This document shows, one piece after another, positions 17,375 to 19,162 of a stretch of DNA of 19,162 nt (its first letter is position 1; every line of letters begins with the position of its first letter). The notes beneath the pieces are model-generated. The model saw nothing but the letters and a program-made list of their open reading frames with translations, was not told where the DNA came from and did no database searches. A program made the translations under genes and the position numbers. The stretch comes from Cylindrodendrum hubeiense (lineage: Eukaryota > Ascomycota > Sordariomycetes > Hypocreales > Nectriaceae): contig JAANBB010000624.1 of assembly GCA_014621425.1 (NCBI GenBank), positions 1 through 19,162 on the forward strand. Reading direction: 5' to 3'.

Positions 17375-19162
17375 TGTCCCTCCCTGGTCCGGGGATGGCG
17401 GACGCACCCCCCTCCCTCTCCCTGGTCCGAAGCGACAGTGTGCCTGATGAATGTCAAGCCATGGCGGCCGGGGGGAGGCCGCCAGTCTCAGTGCGGTTGG
17501 CCGCGTCCCACAGCGGTCGACGGGGGTGCAAGTGTGCGAAGAGGGTGGAATCATATCCCTGACCGACTTTCCCAAGGTGGGGCGGCAGGGGCCAGGCGAA
17601 GGATGCCGCTGCAGGTCGAGAAATTGAAGGCACATTGGCTCGTCAGATGGTGGGCATCGACGGTCACTAGACTGCAACGCTGCATGGCCGTTTGTTGGTC
17701 GCATGCAGCAGGTGGTCAAGAAGGCAATGGGATGAAAAGGAGTGACTGAGTAGTCTCGCATGGAGTGGCTTGTGGCGGGTAGCTGGCTCCCCCGGTTGTC
17801 AACCATGGGTATACGTGGTAGGGGTCTTTTTCCGGGAGCTTTGGAACATGAGAGGCCCCTGGGGCATAGCGTGGATTGGGCGATCTGGCGCCTGGGTACC
17901 GCTGTACTGTCTCTGAGCGTGCGTGGTCCCCGACGTTGTTTGACCCAGGACAGCCCCAAAGCTCAAGGGAGGAGCGTCAACCGTAGGGCTGCGAGGGTAC
18001 AGTCGAGGAATCTTCAGCGACGTTAGGTCTATGGTTAGACCCCTTGGAGCTCATCAGCTCCATATCCAACGCCAGCCCACCCCACGAATGACATCTGCCG
18101 GGCCAGGGTCTTTGCAGTCTTGTGCATGAGCAGCTCCAGTCAGACTCTCACCTGGCTGGCGGGTACGGCAAGAGGTACGGAGTAAGTGGTCGCAGGATCT
18201 CGGCCTTGAGACGGCTGAACATGCAAAAGTCTGGTGATGAGTGATGACGACTCGCAATGGGCCCGATGGAAGGGGATGGCGTGGATGACAGAATCACAGA
18301 AGCGAGCTGTGTCCGGCGGAAGCGGTTGAGCTACCCGGCTGATATTAATAGCGCTGGTCCAATGAGCGAAATATCCCGCTCGGAGGACGGCCGTATGCCC
18401 CAAGCCTCCTAAAACTGACCAACTGATGGATAGGCAAGTAAGCACGAGGTTGGCCGCGAGGAAAGCAGCCATGGCCTGGATTGGTTCAATTGTCATGTAG
18501 GTGCTCTGGAGTCCGTCGAGGTATCATATGCCCTCGGCAGTGCCTCGGAGCCAAGACGATGACATGTTGCAGGGTGACGGCGCCGTGTAGTGTTCTTTTC
18601 GGAATCCGATTGTATCAATGCTTTGGAGGTGGGTCACCCAGTCCGTAGTACATACGAGGTCCGAAGTCCCGATTTGGTCGCCAGCAGGTGAAAGAAGCGC
18701 AAGCCAGAGCTGTGCTGTGGCCAGCCTCGGATGCACGACGACGCGACCGAGGCTGGCTCCCACGCCTCGTCAGCCAGGCCATGGACAGGGGAAATGAAGC
18801 GCTGACGAGTTGGGTTGGGTTAGTGATTGAGCTAAGGCCAAGGCTCCGTCCATGACAGAAGGCAAGATGGCAACCAGCACCAGCAGTGCAGAACAGAAGT
18901 ACCTCAGCCCACCCAAAACTGGAGCGTCACCTAGCGGCGTGTGGCGCGGCACTGGCAGCTAAACCGCCTGCGAGCCGTGGTGGACGGGCCTAGCGTGGGA
19001 GGAAGGGGTGGAAGCGGCCCCCAGCGACGACACCGACGGGAGGGTCACATTCCTTCGGGGCCTTTGGAGACCAGGCCCGATCAAGCTTTCGCTGGGATGA
19101 GTCCGTAGACAAACGAAGGATGCCTCGGCGATGGCTATTGGGTCGTAGTGATTTCGAGGGCG
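17375..19162. other. Gene-free stretch to the window end
   Basis: Several GC-rich frames of 80-210 codons overlap on both strands here, but none has a recognisable domain and most lack a good ATG. I find no tRNA, repeat array or transposon ends. A gene entering from the right cannot be excluded. Confidence 0.45.
18176..18184 (+). repeat. TACGGAGTA motif, copy 4
   Basis: Exact TACGGAGTA on the + strand, in non-coding sequence; the last of the cluster. Confidence 0.7.

Noticed and set aside
17333..17959. Minus-strand open frame of 208 codons and overlapping + frames at 17164-17749
   Set aside because: Arg/Pro/Ser/Cys-rich translations without motifs, with several frames open at once in GC-rich DNA; typical non-coding pattern.
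18140..18496. Minus-strand frame whose start looks like a signal peptide (MAAFLAANLVLTCLSISW)
   Set aside because: Only the first 30 residues are hydrophobic, the rest is featureless, and no gene structure supports it.
18809..18821. TTGGGTTGGGTT, telomere-like repeat
   Set aside because: Only two units and not TTAGGG, the repeat of filamentous ascomycetes; similar short words occur elsewhere in the window.
1..19162. CRISPR arrays, insertion sequences, operons, rRNA genes
   Set aside because: None seen; the sequence is eukaryotic with spliceosomal introns and single-gene units.

Overview
The window looks like nuclear DNA from a filamentous ascomycete (Pezizomycotina), most likely a Sordariomycete. 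The evidence is a Woronin-body hex1 gene (a gene restricted to these fungi), introns of about 48-57 nt with CTAAC/CTGAC-type branch sites and GT...AG ends, C-rich third codon positions, and CT-rich upstream regions. I cannot name the species. Three genes are convincing, all on the + strand; about two thirds of the window has no gene I can defend.

Layout: (1) 1-1423 is hex1, the Woronin body major protein. The canonical 202-residue form starts at 760 and has one intron (782-836). Upstream of it, an open frame from about 264 encodes a four-repeat N-terminal extension whose first exon and start lie left of the window. (2) 2363-3940 is a bleomycin hydrolase-type cysteine aminopeptidase (peptidase family C1B) with one small intron and two possible in-frame acceptors 9 nt apart. 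(3) 3941-6136 has no supported gene. (4) 6137-8884 is the most striking stretch: 2,748 nt without a single ATG on the + strand, while the opposite strand has about 49 by hand count. It begins right after a cluster of six ATGs and ends exactly at the start codon of the next gene. I read it as a giant mRNA leader kept free of upstream AUGs. (5) 8885-12023 encodes a 1027-residue, mostly disordered protein with a conserved fungal C-terminal domain (I believe the DUF8035 type), a GILK + KVSF motif pair resembling protein phosphatase 1 docking sites, three families of internal repeats, and a second exon that is almost entirely mixed-charge Arg/Asp/Glu/Lys sequence ending in seven His. (6) 12024-19162 is gene-poor, with a canonical polyadenylation signal at 12212, a few ORFs of doubtful status, and a cluster of TACGGAGTA motifs with nested palindromes.

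The genes do not form a pathway. hex1 seals septal pores after wounding, the C1B peptidase is a cytosolic housekeeping enzyme, and the third is an uncharacterised, probably nuclear or scaffold-like protein. The best candidate for something undescribed is the long AUG-free leader of the third gene, with a smaller parallel in hex1, where only one ATG occurs in the 759 nt before the canonical start.
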